Shown: positions 27,352-38,528 of the stretch, one piece after another
Layout: every line of letters starts with the position of its first letter
Position numbering within the stretch: the stretch's first letter is position 1
Source: Oscheius tipulae
Lineage: Eukaryota > Nematoda > Chromadorea > Rhabditida > Rhabditidae
Reading direction: 5' to 3'
Assembly: GCA_037178975.1 (NCBI GenBank)
Contig: JASJZH010000003.1
Coordinates: 9,176,001-9,240,000, forward strand
DNA: 64,000 nucleotides
Notes under the pieces: generated by a model
What the model saw: only the letters and a program-made list of their open reading frames with translations
The model's database searches: none
What the model was told of the DNA's origin: nothing
Translations under genes and position numbers: made by a program

Positions 27352-30216
27352 ATGTCTGGACGCAATGCACTCCAGTTTGGAGGTCGCATTCCTCCAAGAG
27401 GTATTTTTTATGCATTTTCGACTTCATAAATGTCATTTTAGGCGCCTCCGACGATGCTTCACCCAGCCAACCACGTAAACTGGAGGTTGTCTCGAAGCAG
27501 GCAACTAAAGTCGTCGCCTTGTCCACAAAACTCGAATGGAAAATAGATCAGGTGCATAATAGCCTTGTTCCGATGGTAATTCCTGCCCATTTCAGTTCGA
27601 GAAACTGATGAAACTGTTCAAAAACGGCCAAAATCTCATTAGTCGCCAATTCAGCGTGCCCCAGGCGCCGACAGTCTGCTGGGAGCTGCATGTCTACCCG
27701 AATGGCAAGCGCGAGGAGGACAATAACAATGTCTCCTTCTTCTTGCGTCAAGTCGGCCTTCAGGTAATCCCCTCCATTTTTTCTCAAGGAAAACATGCTC
27801 AGAGAGGCGAAGATCCCATCATGACCGAATTCCAAATCTACGCTCTCGACGCAAATGGGGCCAGGATCAGCGTCTGTCGCGACACGAAAGATTTCACAAA
27901 TCAGCAGGGCCGTGGCAAATTCCAGGTCTCGAGGGATAAGATGACAGGGGCTCTCCGGTCCGACGGATCGCTGCTTCTCATCTGTGAGGTGGGTTTTGAG
28001 GCTCGCGAACTGCAAGTTTGCCATTTTCTCTCATTCCAAAACTTTTTCTACCTATTTGACGATCATTTGCCGGTCAGAATTGGCCGAATAGACTCTTGAC
28101 ATGCTTCATATCGTCCAGTTACTTCTAAAGCATTGCGAAGCAGAAAATTATCTTTATTTTTTGATATTAGGCTGTCTTGCAACTATTTGGACGACTCAAC
28201 GATCAAGTTTCGAGTTTCTGACGGGCCAAGAGTGCCCAGGGACAAAATTGCCCTTAGGGTCTCCAGATCGCTCTGCAACTATCCTACACCGTTTTCTGGC
28301 TAAAGTACCTCCTAATTTTGGCAATTAAACGTCTCTACTAACACTAATTGACTCCGGTTTGGTTCTCTGAGTTAAATTATCGTCGCAGTTTTCAATTTTT
28401 TTACTTCTGCTCGCGTTTACAAGCTTGTAACATCAAAATTAGCCGATCAGAAGCTGCTTTTTGACCATCAGAGCAGGAAAACTCTGGAATTGCTCATTTT
28501 CCAGGTCGAATACTTCCCTCCAGGCTCCAAAATATCTGTCGAGCCGGCCGAGGAAGAGGATTGCGGCCTGGACGAGACGGACGAGATGCTCGAGGTCTGT
28601 GTCCGGAACAACAATCGCACAATGTGGGAGAACGAGCTGTTCACGGATTGCGAGATAATTGTAAGCACTCATTTTCCGCCAATTGACTCCAAATTCAAAT
28701 TCCCAGGCTGGCGGCAAGACGATCAAGGCCCATCGATGCATTCTCGGGCAGAATTCGCGCGTCTTCCGCTCAATGTTCGAGAACGAGCAGATGCTCGAGG
28801 CTCAGAATGGCCGAGTGGATATCACGGACGCTAAATATGACTCGGTAAGCTCTTTCATGGTCAGAAATTTCGACAAAAATAACCTGGATACACGAACATG
28901 GAGCTGGAGATGGTTTTTAAATCCCAACTTTATGCCTAGTGGCTAAAAGCTCGGGCCAGTGGCCTGGAGGTCTCAAAAAACTTCTTTCCAAGTTCTTTTT
29001 GGTGCTTGTAGAATTTTCCGAACTGAGTAAGAATATACAAGCGTATGTAGGGGGTTCCGGGCTGCAAACAACGTTACAGAGCTTGTAAGCTTTAGTGAAC
29101 AAGCTGTTGTAGTGGTAAGAGGCGTTTGTTCGGTCCAGACAACCCGGGTTCGATCCGGCAAACGTTTTCAATAGGCTGTCTTGAAGGGGGAAATGCTTGG
29201 CAAGGGCCCCAAGATAATTAATTGACATTGTAAACTGCATCCTCAAAATTTCAGGTCCGAGCCATGGTCGACTTCATGTATACTGGCAGTACAGACACAC
29301 TCGACAACTCGAGCAACATTGACGATATCCTAGCAGTTGGTACGTGTATTTCTCACCACTTTTGATTATAAAATCCCCATTTGTAGCGGAAAAGTACGAG
29401 GTGCTCGTGTTGAAAGACCACTGCGAGAGAATCATCGCACAAACCATCACGCTGAAGAATATCACCAGTATTGCCATGTTCGCCGATACCTACTCGGCGA
29501 CGTACCTGAAGAATGCGGCCATCCGATTTCTGTCGATCAATCACAAGAATGTCATAAAGACGCCGGAATGGAAGAATCTGAAAAGGGTAGGTTCTGTCCA
29601 TGCTTGGGGCTAAAAAGATGCTTTACCTTTTTTTTTTGATGCAGATATTACCGTTTGCCGCTTTTGCCAGGTTACTATTCAAGAAAGCTTTGTGATTGAT
29701 CCCGTGCACCTAAAAAGTTAAAAAGACGAGCTAACAGTCTTAAAAATAAACTTCGGAGGTTCCAAGCCAGAAGCCCGTTTTATGATACTTCATATCGTGA
29801 CTTCTGAAATTACAAGAGGTCAAAAAAGTGACCTTCTTCGAAAGATATGAAGTCTGTAATGTTAAAGGTGTGAATCGTAAATCAGCATGTTACTGTTAGA
29901 CCTGTACTCGTTTTCAAATTGTTCCTCGCTTTATATCAGCTTGACCATTCTCTCGGAAACGTACGTACGGGGATGGAACCCAACTTGCTCCGATTCATGG
30001 GACGCCGTTCGCGTAACGCGAACAAAAACAGGGGAAAACCTTTTGCCATTTCCCTCACGAAAAAAACTGAATTTTCAGGACCGCCACGACCTCGCAAACG
30101 AGCTCCTGGAAGCTGTGCTGGCCTCTCCGGCCACAGACTACGACGAAGAGACGAAAAGCAGCCCCGGACCGATGCGCAAAAGAATGCGTCGTAGTTGTTT
30201 CCTCGGAGGGAAGTGA
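27352..30216 (+). CDS. bath-42: MATH-BTB (BATH) SPOP-like CUL3 adaptor
   Basis: SPOP-type BATH proteins bind substrates with the MATH domain and CUL3 with BTB/BACK. Exons: 27352-27400, 27442-27551, 27596-27763, 27803-27988, 28505-28660, 28707-28844, 29255-29339, 29387-29586, 30079-30216; phases agree, giving 409 residues. The MATH domain runs from about residue 42 (LEWKIDQFEKLMK) to 175. BTB spans about 215-325 (ELFTDCEIIV, KTIKAHRCILGQNSRVFRSM, VDFMYTG), then a BACK-like region with TPEWKNLK. A basic PMRKRMRR patch near the C-terminus matches the SPOP nuclear signal. The symbol is inferred from resemblance and from its position between prp-8 and a cil-1-like gene, as I recall for C. elegans. 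Introns 27989-28504, 28845-29254 and 29587-30078 hold AT-rich sequence; the second contains tRNA-like copies at 28931 and 29098. Confidence 0.88.
28931..28974 (+). repeat. tRNA-Thr-like dispersed repeat (partial)
   Basis: TGCCTAGTGGCTAAAAGCTC followed by GGCCAGTGGCCTGGAGGTCT, with no B box. A truncated member of the family in a bath-42 intron. Confidence 0.45.
29098..29165 (+). repeat. tRNA-Pro-like pseudo-tRNA
   Basis: GTTGTAGTGGTAAGAGGC, an anticodon arm GTTTG-TTCGGTC-CAGAC that pairs (CGG), and a perfect B box GGTTCGATCC. The T-stem and acceptor stem do not pair properly, so it is called a pseudo-tRNA in a bath-42 intron. Confidence 0.5.
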
Positions 30217-30826
30217 CCCTCTCTAATCCAGTTCCTCTCCCTGTCTTTTTCTGCTCGTTGTGCGGGTATTCTTTGATTATTGAGTCATCATCAACCTCCT
30301 ATAGTCCTTTGTTCATTTACACACATATACTGTATATGATTTTATAGAAAAACAGTCAAAAAGTGCTGAAATCCCTCTAAAAACTGTATATTGTTGTCCT
30401 ATCCGATATATCTTTGGAAGTAAAAACCTCTTACACTTTATTTTTGTGGACCACTTACAGTGATTGAGGAGGAAATAGCCTAGCAGATTATCTTGATTTT
30501 TTGTGGATAAGAAGTGGGAAAAAGATGGCAAAGATTTTGGATAACATGGTTGGTTTTTGTTCAAGTTGTGAAGGGAGATCGGATTTGCTTAGTCGGAAAA
30601 TAGCAATATAGCTCGACTTGGAATTACTTCCTTGGACCTACGAGCAGAATTTGGCCGAACCGGATTTTTTTACAGAGTCGAAATGTCGGGGAAGGCTCAA
30701 AAATACTCTTCCCAATCTCATTCAAATCATAAAAGACCCTTCTAGTTCAAAAAAGCGTTGCCCAGCTCATTGCAAAGCTTATATTACGCTCTTACCTTCC
30801 TTTTTCCTTGAAAAACCTAACTTTAG
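30217..30826 (+). other. bath-42 to cil-1 spacer
   Basis: 610 bp with no supported ORF and no canonical AATAAA. It ends with a splice acceptor (AACCTAACTTTAG) that abuts the next ATG, so the downstream gene could be trans-spliced or have a 5' UTR intron. Confidence 0.4.
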
Positions 30827-33619
30827 ATGACCCATCACCCGGAATGGCGGGTCTGTTCGATAACATTCAATGTGGCCATGAAGGCGGCTAACGAGCAAGC
30901 CGTGGACACGATGCTCAGCCACATAGACTCCTCAAAAACGGATATTCTGGCAGTCGGAATGCAGGAAGTTGCCCATGTGGAGACTCTAGGCGGAGCCGGC
31001 TGGACCTGGCAGCGACTGATCACCGACTGGGTCACTATGAGGTGATTTCGGTACTTTCACCCAAAAAAATACGGGAAATTTAGGTCGCCGATGGTTTTAC
31101 TGACAAAGACGTACCAGGCCACGAATCAAATTCTGGTCTTTTTGAGAAAGTCACTAATTCTACAAGTCGGGAGGATCGACTACAGATTCAATAGGAACAC
31201 GCTGGGAGGACTGACGGGACACAAGGGTTCGATAGGATTGAAGATAGGATTCAGGGTTAGCTGCTTTTTTAAAGCGAGCCTATGCCGCCGCCGCAGCGCG
31301 TTAATCAGAAAAACGCGCAGGAAACGAAAATTTTGAAAAATGATGTTTTTACACAACAAAAAAAAGGCTGATAAGCAAAAATTCATAGGGAAATAGATAA
31401 AATCCGCTGCCAAATGTCAAAGAGGAAAAGTCCGTGAGGAAAAGCTCTACAGTATGCGTCAATATCGTTCCTGACCGCACTATAATTTTCTCCCAATATG
31501 TCTATTTTCAGAGCCAAGCCTCTCTCGTCTTCGTGGTCAGCCACTTCGTTCATGACGTCCTGGCCTACGACCGCCGGATTGCCCAGTATCATTCAAACAA
31601 AATCTGCACTTTTCCCGAAGATGACACAGTCAAGTCCGTATTTTTTAGCCAAATACCTCTAAATCCGATTTTAGAGGCGTCTTCTGGCTCGGAGACCTAA
31701 ATTTCCGAGTGGAATTGGACCCAGCGACGGCCCTGGCCAAGATTCATTGTGATAACCTGAAGGATATGCATGGTAAATCGGTTTTTTTAATTTTTAGCTA
31801 AAAAATTCTAGAAAATACGGAGCAGCTACGGCAGGCAATGATCGCAAAAGCAGCATTTGACGACTTTACAGAAGCCCCGATCAATTTTAAGCCCACTTAT
31901 AGGTTAGTTTCTAGTATTTTTTTTCATGACTTTCAACCGGAAAACTCCTAATTTTTAGGCTAAAAATGGGCACGGCTGACTACGATTTGAAGAGGACGCC
32001 CTCCTGGTGTGACAGGATTCTTTACAAGGTGATACTGCTGAGTTTTGGCATAAAAAGATGGATAATTTAGGGAGAGACAGTGAAGGCGGTGGACTACGAC
32101 TCATTAGCAGACGTCCTAGTGAGTGATCATCTTCCCGTGATGAGCAATCATACTGTTCAGGTTGGTTTTATTGTGTTTTTTTTTGACTGAAAGACTGTTG
32201 TAATCAGAAATGCTGCGAGTATCAAATCGGGACCGAATACCGAATTCGAATATTCGCTCTTTTAATAATCAACAAATATCGAATAACGAACATCACGAAC
32301 TATAGTATGTTCAAAATAAAGAATGACTACAGTGTCCCGAAATACGTTCATGGCGAGACTCCTAGGAGGACGGAAATTTAAATTTAGCGATTTTATGAGG
32401 TCCTTTTATCAGCGGACAGCCTTCCTTTTCGTTATTTTTCGGAGTTTGTTGTCTGCTTCTGGTAGAGGCTATAAATAGCCCAGAAGCCCCGACATGTAAG
32501 CATTTCGGGACAATGTAGCCATCTTTTTTGAACAAACTATCAAAAAGGGGCGAATATTCGAATATGTGTAGTCAGAGACAAAGCTTGACTGAAGTTGTTG
32601 TGCATGTTTGGACTCATACAACAAGTTGGACAAAACCGTTACGCTCCAACTGTTCCGCTCTCCATATGCCTTTTTCTCCTCCACCGAGTCTCGAAGACCT
32701 TCACTTTTACAGGTAGACAAAGTAGTCCAGCTGGAATGCGACGCCATTTTCGAACAGATGCCCAACTGGAATTCCTTGGTCCCGCTCGTGGCCCGCTTCC
32801 AGCTCAAGAATAACTTTTGGTCACAAGGAGGCAGTTATCTCGACTGGATTGGACTCTTTCCCGTACGTTTTCGGCTCCCTTTTTAAACACCAAAAGTCTT
32901 TCTCCCGTGTCAATTATCACATATGGACGAGGTGTCAAGCATATCGGGTTACCATGTTCCCATAGCCGTCAAACAGACACGCAAATAGGCGTAAAACAAT
33001 CAATTTTTGTTGCGGAAATTTAAAATATTTATACCGTAGGAAAGAATATTTATACCGTACCGAAAATAAGGTTAAGGGGTTATAATAAAGTCCAAACACC
33101 TTAAAATAGAATGGTTTTCGCAGGAGAGGATCCGGACCCCGACCTCCAGATTACTGGTTCAGGCTCTTAGCCACTAGGTCAAATATGCAAAACACAAGAT
33201 CCGATGTGAAACACCTTTAGCGATCGTTTGAACTCAGGACCAGCCCTTGGAAATGCACTTTTTGAGGTGATTCGATCCTCCAGCTTACTGGTCCCGGCTC
33301 TTAGCCGCTAGGCCATTCAAGCAAACTCACAACTAACACGGCTTCAGGCACACAAAGACTCGTGGAGCACATTCGTTGTTTTTTTTTGGTAAAAACAGGC
33401 TAAAAATCACATTTTCAGTCGGAGATCCTCGATTGCAAGACGGCCGTCCGATGGATTTGGGTAGCTACCTGCTATGAGCAGCTTCACGAAGGTCAAAAGT
33501 ATCTCGTTTGTGAATTCGTCAACGTCGCCGCGGGAAAATATCGTCTCGGCTACTACAGCAACTATCGGAACTGCCTGGTAGGGCTCTCCAAGTCCTTCGA
33601 GGTCCAAAACGCCAATTAG
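30827..33619 (+). CDS. cil-1: SKICH-type inositol polyphosphate/phosphoinositide 5-phosphatase
   Basis: Removes the 5-phosphate from phosphoinositides such as PI(4,5)P2/PI(3,4,5)P3. Exons: 30827-31041, 31084-31255, 31512-31633, 31675-31772, 31812-31902, 31959-32028, 32071-32160, 32713-32862, 33419-33619; phases agree, giving 402 residues. Catalytic signatures are intact: MQEV (Mg-binding Glu), LTGHKGSIG, SHFVHD, FWLGDLNFR, the TPSWCDRILYK motif and SDHLPVMS. The C-terminal SKICH domain (about 285-400) appears as a beta-rich segment ending YRLGYYSNYRNCLVGLSKSF, the order found in INPP5K/SKIP. The ATG directly follows an acceptor. Introns 32161-32712 and 32863-33418 are AT-rich; the second contains two minus-strand tRNA-Thr-like copies. 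The cil-1 symbol rests on family, C-terminal SKICH and gene neighbourhood. Confidence 0.88.
33123..33180 (-). repeat. tRNA-Thr-like dispersed repeat
   Basis: Minus strand GACCTAGTGGCTAAGAGCCT, ACCAGTAATCTGGAGGTC, and GGGGTCCGGATCC. It lies antisense in the last intron of the 5-phosphatase gene. Confidence 0.55.
33268..33318 (-). repeat. tRNA-Thr-like dispersed repeat
   Basis: Minus strand GGCCTAGCGGCTAAGAGCCG, GGACCAGTAAGCTGGAGG, and GATCGAATCACC. About 90 bp from the copy at 33123 and in the same orientation, so a local duplication is possible. Confidence 0.55.
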
Positions 33620-34457
33620 ACGACCTTGTTCTTTTGTACATATGTAGACACGATTTTTTTTTCGGTATTTTCCTGTACATTTTTAGAGGATTCTGCTAGC
33701 ACCTTGTTCTCCGTATTTGGCTACATTTAACATAAAAATGGTCAAAATTCACTGAACAAAAATGAAAAAGAAACAAAAATGCCGAGTGATCCACATTTTG
33801 TCCCAAAACATATAGTCTGTTCACAAAAAACAACCAAACGACCAGGCATCGCGGGCTTTTTTTTGGCGCGGATTCAAAGGGCTAAAAATTAGCTTCAAGT
33901 ATTTCGTTCATCAAACAATTTCATCTTTTCCCGTATTTCTAGCTATTTGGTTGTTTTTTGTGAACAGACTATAGTAAAAAGACAGGAGAACAACTTGCGA
34001 ACATGTCCAAAAATATTAGCTTTAAAATACCGAAACTTCAAGCTCTAAAACCCCTTTCCCTTCCTCATTGCACAAAGTACTTGCCATTTCTAGTCGCATC
34101 CCCATAGAATTGTGTATCTTTATCCTTCCCCCGATGTAATAACGTGTATGTATGTGATTTTCTATAAAGTTTTATCAGATCCGGTCCGCAATCAGCACCC
34201 AATTGTTGGCTCTCAGAGCCAACCTTGACGAATGGGCATAATTTGTAGTGGGGGAGATTGATAGGCAGACTGGACTCCAGGCCTCATTACCTAGTCCCTA
34301 ATATGATTATGACTTGCTCCGTAAAGGCCGAGTAATAACTAGAGTCGCAGAACCATGCCCCCGTGGAAGATTAATGGATGTTTTTAGCTGGAAATCCACT
34401 TAAAATTAGGCTGATAAGAAAAATTCATCAAAAAAGACCTAAAATGGGACAGAAATA
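33620..34457. other. convergent spacer after cil-1, with a palindromic element
   Basis: 838 bp between the 3' ends of the 5-phosphatase gene and the Ly6-like gene. It contains the 173-bp palindromic-ended element at 33811-33983 and otherwise AT-rich DNA without coding signal. Confidence 0.6.
33811..33983. mobile_element. 173-bp MITE-like element with 28-bp perfect terminal inverted repeats
   Basis: Left end 33811-33838 starts TATAGTCTGTTCACAAAAAA and is perfectly inverted at 33956-33983. The flanks show TA dinucleotides, compatible with a TA target site as in Tc1/mariner-related MITEs. There is no coding capacity. A 13-bp match to the end (TATAGTCTGTTCA) also occurs near 6118. Confidence 0.7.
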
Positions 34458-37393
34458 TCACAGGATGACGTGGAAGAGCATGGTCATCGAAAGAAGATAC
34501 CCGCAGAAAGAGGAAGAGCTCAGCATCTCCTGGTCATTACAGCGCTCACCGGTGCAGGAGCAGAACGTTACCTGAAATTTTAGATCTGGCTGGTGGACAG
34601 GGTGGGCTTTTGGGCGCCAAGCGAAAAATTTGAATCGTTTAGAAGCAGGGCATTGTCTTGGAAAGTTATCTCATCTTCAAAATGAGACCGAATATGATGG
34701 GAGAAGAAGTCATTTCTCATCACTGTCACCGTTCCGGTCCTTGTGACTGTCTCAGTCAGTTCTTGTCTCTCTGTCACTGTCACTCTGTAACTGTCTCTGT
34801 CACCGGCCTACTGTCCCTGCCCGTATCAATGGCACTGTCGTCATCACTGTCGATGTCACTATCACTGACTCTATCATTGTCCTACTGTAAATATAAAAGC
34901 TTTCTGGCAAAAAACTAGTGTGCTTTCTTTAACAAAGAGTATTTGGGAATATTCGTCAGTGAGGGAGAAGAGGTACCTTGACAACCAATAAAGACAACGT
35001 GATTAAGTAGACTGAGGGTTTTTTCTGGTAGACTCTCACTGTCACTGTAGTTTCTCTGTACTGGATTAGTCGAGACAAAGAGGCAGATGGACACAGAGAC
35101 AGAGAAAGCGAACTGATTTCACAGTATATGGAAATGATTTTCATGAGCCAGAAGTGACTGTTCTGCAAAGTTGTAGATTTCAATCAGGGCGACAACTTTG
35201 CAGTACATCAAAAAGGTCAAAAATGTTCCTATATTCCCCAAAATGGTCTTGGAATGTTACGCCCGCGGCACGCACTCAGCAATCTGAAGGTCCGGGGATC
35301 GGATCCATTTGTTGTTGTCATTATCGGTTTTCTAAAATTTCAATCAGCCAAAAATGAGCCTAATACGTCTTCTCTAGACTCCAAAGAGTCTCTCCCTCTC
35401 TAGACGAAGCTGGTTCCCTATGAATGTCCCCTTGCATTTGCTTATGTCTCCCATTCCCTCCCTCCCCTTCTAAATCAAGAGAGAAACTGGCGTGCTTCGA
35501 TGTCAGGTAGCCTGCTCCCCTCAAGGGGCAGGTAATTTATGCTGACCCGACATTATCAGTCCCATAAATTAGGTTCCACTGCCGGAGGTAGTCAAGTAGA
35601 CAACTCACGTAGGGAGTGGCCGTGGACAGGGAGTAGAGTCGGAGAAGTTTTCGCTCGGTTTCTCTACAGACTCTAGTCGAGGTGTGGGAGGCCAGAACAT
35701 TACGGACATCGTCGTCCATGCCGAAGAGTAATAGACGGTCGACACAGCCACGGAGGACACCAGAATAGTCGACTGGAGAGGGGTCTGGAAGATTGGAGGT
35801 TGAAGAGAGACAGAGGCAAAGACTGACGCCCTGTCCCTGTCTCTCCGTCTCTCTCTATTCTGTCTCATTGCCTCTCTATTTCTGCCTTCCTGCCCCTCTG
35901 TCCATCTGTCTCCATCTCTCTGCTTCTCGGTATACATGTTCTTCTATCTCTCTCCGTCTTTCTATCTCTCTGTTTTTTTTCTTGGCCTCACCCCGTCCCA
36001 GTTTATGTTCATGGCTTCTTCCAGATTCCCACTGACGTAGACACTATGACTACGGAATCAGCCCCACATCTCTCGAGAGGCAGATCAGAAAGGAGTGTGT
36101 CTGGTCATGCAATGGATCAACTTTCCTTCCCGCTTCCACCTAATGGCTTGACCATTAGGTGATGGGTTAGCCTCCATTTGAGGACCCCCGAAGCCAATAT
36201 GGAAGGCGTTTTCGGTGTCAGCAGCCTTCAATTAATTGCTCCTAAAGAGACCTAAAAGGCTAGCCAGGGCCTAACCCAATCAAGATATTGCTACATATGC
36301 AGCCTATATTCGGAATGTTAGACGATCCAGAACGGCTTTTTGACGAATGAGACCGACACACACACAAAGTCTCCCCACACTTCTAATTGAAAATTCAGGA
36401 GCACGGATAATACATGCATTTGATGCGACGACGTCCCCCTGACTACTAATGACCAGAAGACATGAGACACTGGGGGATGAGAAAAACTCGGCATCTCTGT
36501 CTCAGTCTGTCTCTTTGTTTTTCTGTCAGTTAACATGCCATTCTTAAAGAAGATATGACTGGAAGTTATCCCATTTGTCCCCTCATCCTCGAGATTTTTT
36601 TCCATCTCATCAACTCTTCCTCTCACTCGACTAACTCTCCCCCATTTCATAATCAGGCTCCATTTAACTCCGAGACACAGAGGAAGAAACTGGAACAGGT
36701 TATCCTCCCTCGTCTCTCGCTCAATTTTAATTTGGGAGCCACCCCGGTGAGTACAAATGGCCATGTCAGCCAAGGTCGCCTAATGAGAGTGCAGAGCCCA
36801 CTTTTGACTTCTTTCCATATGCTAATCCTTTCCCTGGAACTGAGAGTGTACGGGTCTTTCACTCAGGAGAAGAGACAATGGGAGAGAAAACAGAGAGAGG
36901 GACAGAGAGACGGAGAGGCAACTTCTGTCAGTATCTCCCCTTGTCCCGTGTCAAATATCCCATATGCAATTACCACTCACTCTCTCGAGCAGGTGTAAAC
37001 CCGACAACTTGTTTCTGTTTCTCTCACGTGTTATACTCACAGTTAAACTGGTCGATTCGCTCAACCAGGGTGAAGCAGGCTGTAGAGCAGGGAACCGTCT
37101 CGATTCGTTGAGACGTGCTCCCAGGATTGAAACACTCATCAGTGAAGTTTTTTGGAGGAAAATAGTACTCCATCAACTTATGCCACATGGGCAAGTAGGC
37201 AAAGTTGGCACAGCTGAAACGAAAATATGTAGTGGAAACTTTCTGTCTCTCTGTCTTTCTGGCATTTTCAGGCAAAAAAAACTTATATGGACCTGTAGCA
37301 AGTAGTCCTCGGCAGATCGAGGTAGTCCTCATGAAAGGGGACACCGGAGCTGACAGTGACGAAGAAAGAGACCAAAAATAGAGGCAACAGCAT
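34458..37393 (-). CDS. Ly6/Sleepless-like GPI-anchored secreted protein
   Basis: Four exons on minus: 37393-37293, 37213-37041, 35784-35609, 34571-34458; phases agree, giving 187 residues. The N-terminus MLLPLFLVSFFVTVSSG is a signal peptide. Cysteines follow a Ly6/uPAR (three-finger) pattern: CYSCANF, DECF, VPCSTACFTLVE, a GCVDRLLLF segment, VCRETER, and the closing FCSCTGERCN. A hydrophobic C-tail (FCGYLLSMTMLFHVIL) suits GPI attachment. Nematodes have a family of such secreted Ly6/Sleepless-like proteins; I do not recognise the exact orthologue. Introns of 1256 and 1037 bp are filled with TCTCTGTC-type sequence and hold a tRNA-like copy and a hairpin. The last exon was found by its LCN-like CN motif and phase, not by an ORF prediction. 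Confidence 0.72.
35163..35203. repeat. 12-bp perfect hairpin
   Basis: CTGCAAAGTTGT at 35163-35174 is inverted at 35192-35203. The AAAGTTGTAGA word recurs near 44730 and, inverted, near 48460, so it may be a decayed repeat end. It lies in the last intron of the Ly6-like gene. Confidence 0.7.
35245..35306 (+). repeat. tRNA-Thr-like dispersed repeat
   Basis: Words GGTCTTGGAATG, CAGCAATCTGAAGGTC and the B-box-like GGGGATCGGATCC match the copy at 24484. Confidence 0.45.
35820..35990. repeat. TCTCTGTC-type degenerate simple repeat
   Basis: CCCTGTCTCTCCGTCTCTCT-type sequence in a Ly6-like gene intron. It is representative of the simple-sequence fill seen from about 34.7 kb to the right end. Confidence 0.7.
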
Positions 37394-38344
37394 CACATGG
37401 CCAACCCCTGCAAATTTTCCTCAGTGTTCAGCAATTAAAGAGAAGAAGAGAGATCCGGACCGGAAGCCAAAGTGACACCGAAGGGGAGGGAGCTCTGAAG
37501 AGGGCGGGAGACTCGACCCCGCCCCCTAGTGGCTAATTGCTGCAGGCGCTTTTACGAGCTTGACTCTTGACGGGGCGAGCTGATTGGAAGGCAGGTGAGA
37601 GACGAATTCACATCAGTGAGAGACAGGACAGGTCGCTCTCTGTCTCTCTTAGGGAAAAAAGAGAGGGAACACAATTAGGCAGACAAAGAACTTGAGCACA
37701 GCTGGAAGTGGCATCTTTGTTTATTACGTGGCATCGTTAGCTTTATGAACATCAATTACAGGGTTTTTATCGAAGAGAGACCCAGATAAGTATTGAAGTG
37801 ACAGCGTAGCTGCGAACGATTCTACAGTACCGCCCGTAAAACTATGAAGCGAACTGTGTTCGCTCCATAGTTTTGCCGGGTCTTTATGGAGAAAAAAAAA
37901 CTAGCTTTTCCTTTTTTTGAGACTATCTGGCCAAAACCAACGGATGGGTTTATCCAATGGGTAGATCTTATGGAAGCCAGATTCTGGCTTCCGCGGCTTC
38001 CGTAGATTCTATGGTTACCATTTGAGTTTTGAGATATAGAAGCTAATTCTTGTCTGTTGACTCAACTTTTATGGTCTTCCTGCCACAAAAGTTGAACCAT
38101 TGTGTTTTGTGTCTTCAGCGGTGTAGTGCCTGGTCTCGTGTCTCTGCCACTGTCCTGCTGGCTTTCAATCCTCATCTGTTCTTTCAAAAAAGTACCTCGG
38201 ACCTTACAACATGCCCCGCCTGTCTGTCATTCTACCGATCTACTACTTTCAGGGTCATTGTAACAGTAGCTCTCCTCTCTTTCAACACCTTTCCTCCTTC
38301 CTTTTCGAATCCTTTTCAGTTTCTTACCTGAACTCTACTTTGAA
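37394..38344. other. spacer upstream of the Ly6-like gene
   Basis: 951 bp without a supported gene. It should contain the Ly6-like promoter. It includes the near-perfect hairpin at 37838-37874 and CTGTC-rich DNA at 38050-38330. Confidence 0.5.
37838..37874. repeat. 17-bp stem, 3-nt loop hairpin
   Basis: AAAACTATGAAGCGAAC (37838-37854) and GTTCGCTCCATAGTTTT (37858-37874) pair with a single mismatch around a TGT loop, about 450 bp upstream of the Ly6-like ATG. Confidence 0.85.
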
Positions 38345-38528
38345 TCATGGAGAGGAACAGCCATCAAGATGTTCTGCTGTCTGTTGAAGAAGGCCAGATG
38401 GGACTGGAGATGGAGAACATGACGGTTCTGGTGATACCGATAACTGGCTGAGCAAATCCTGGTTGTGAGAGGAGTGAGTATAAATTGGATCTCCAAGTAT
38501 CTGGCTATTGCGAAAATTGGAGGGAACG
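38345..38528 (-). CDS. possible orphan terminal exon, Ser/Pro-rich
   Basis: On minus, a TTTTTCAG acceptor precedes a frame open for 61 codons (exon start 38528) that reads through ILGDPIYTHSSHNQDLLSQL and a PEPSCSPSPVPSG segment to TGA at 38345-38347. The composition looks protein-like and unlike the simple-repeat frames nearby. No upstream exon could be linked, and the PRIP stop lies at 39497, so it is either a small separate gene, an alternative PRIP 3' exon or chance. Not recognised. Confidence 0.3.

Noticed and set aside
29098-29165. Functional tRNA-Pro(CGG)
   Set aside because: Anticodon arm and B box are good but the T-stem and acceptor stem do not pair.
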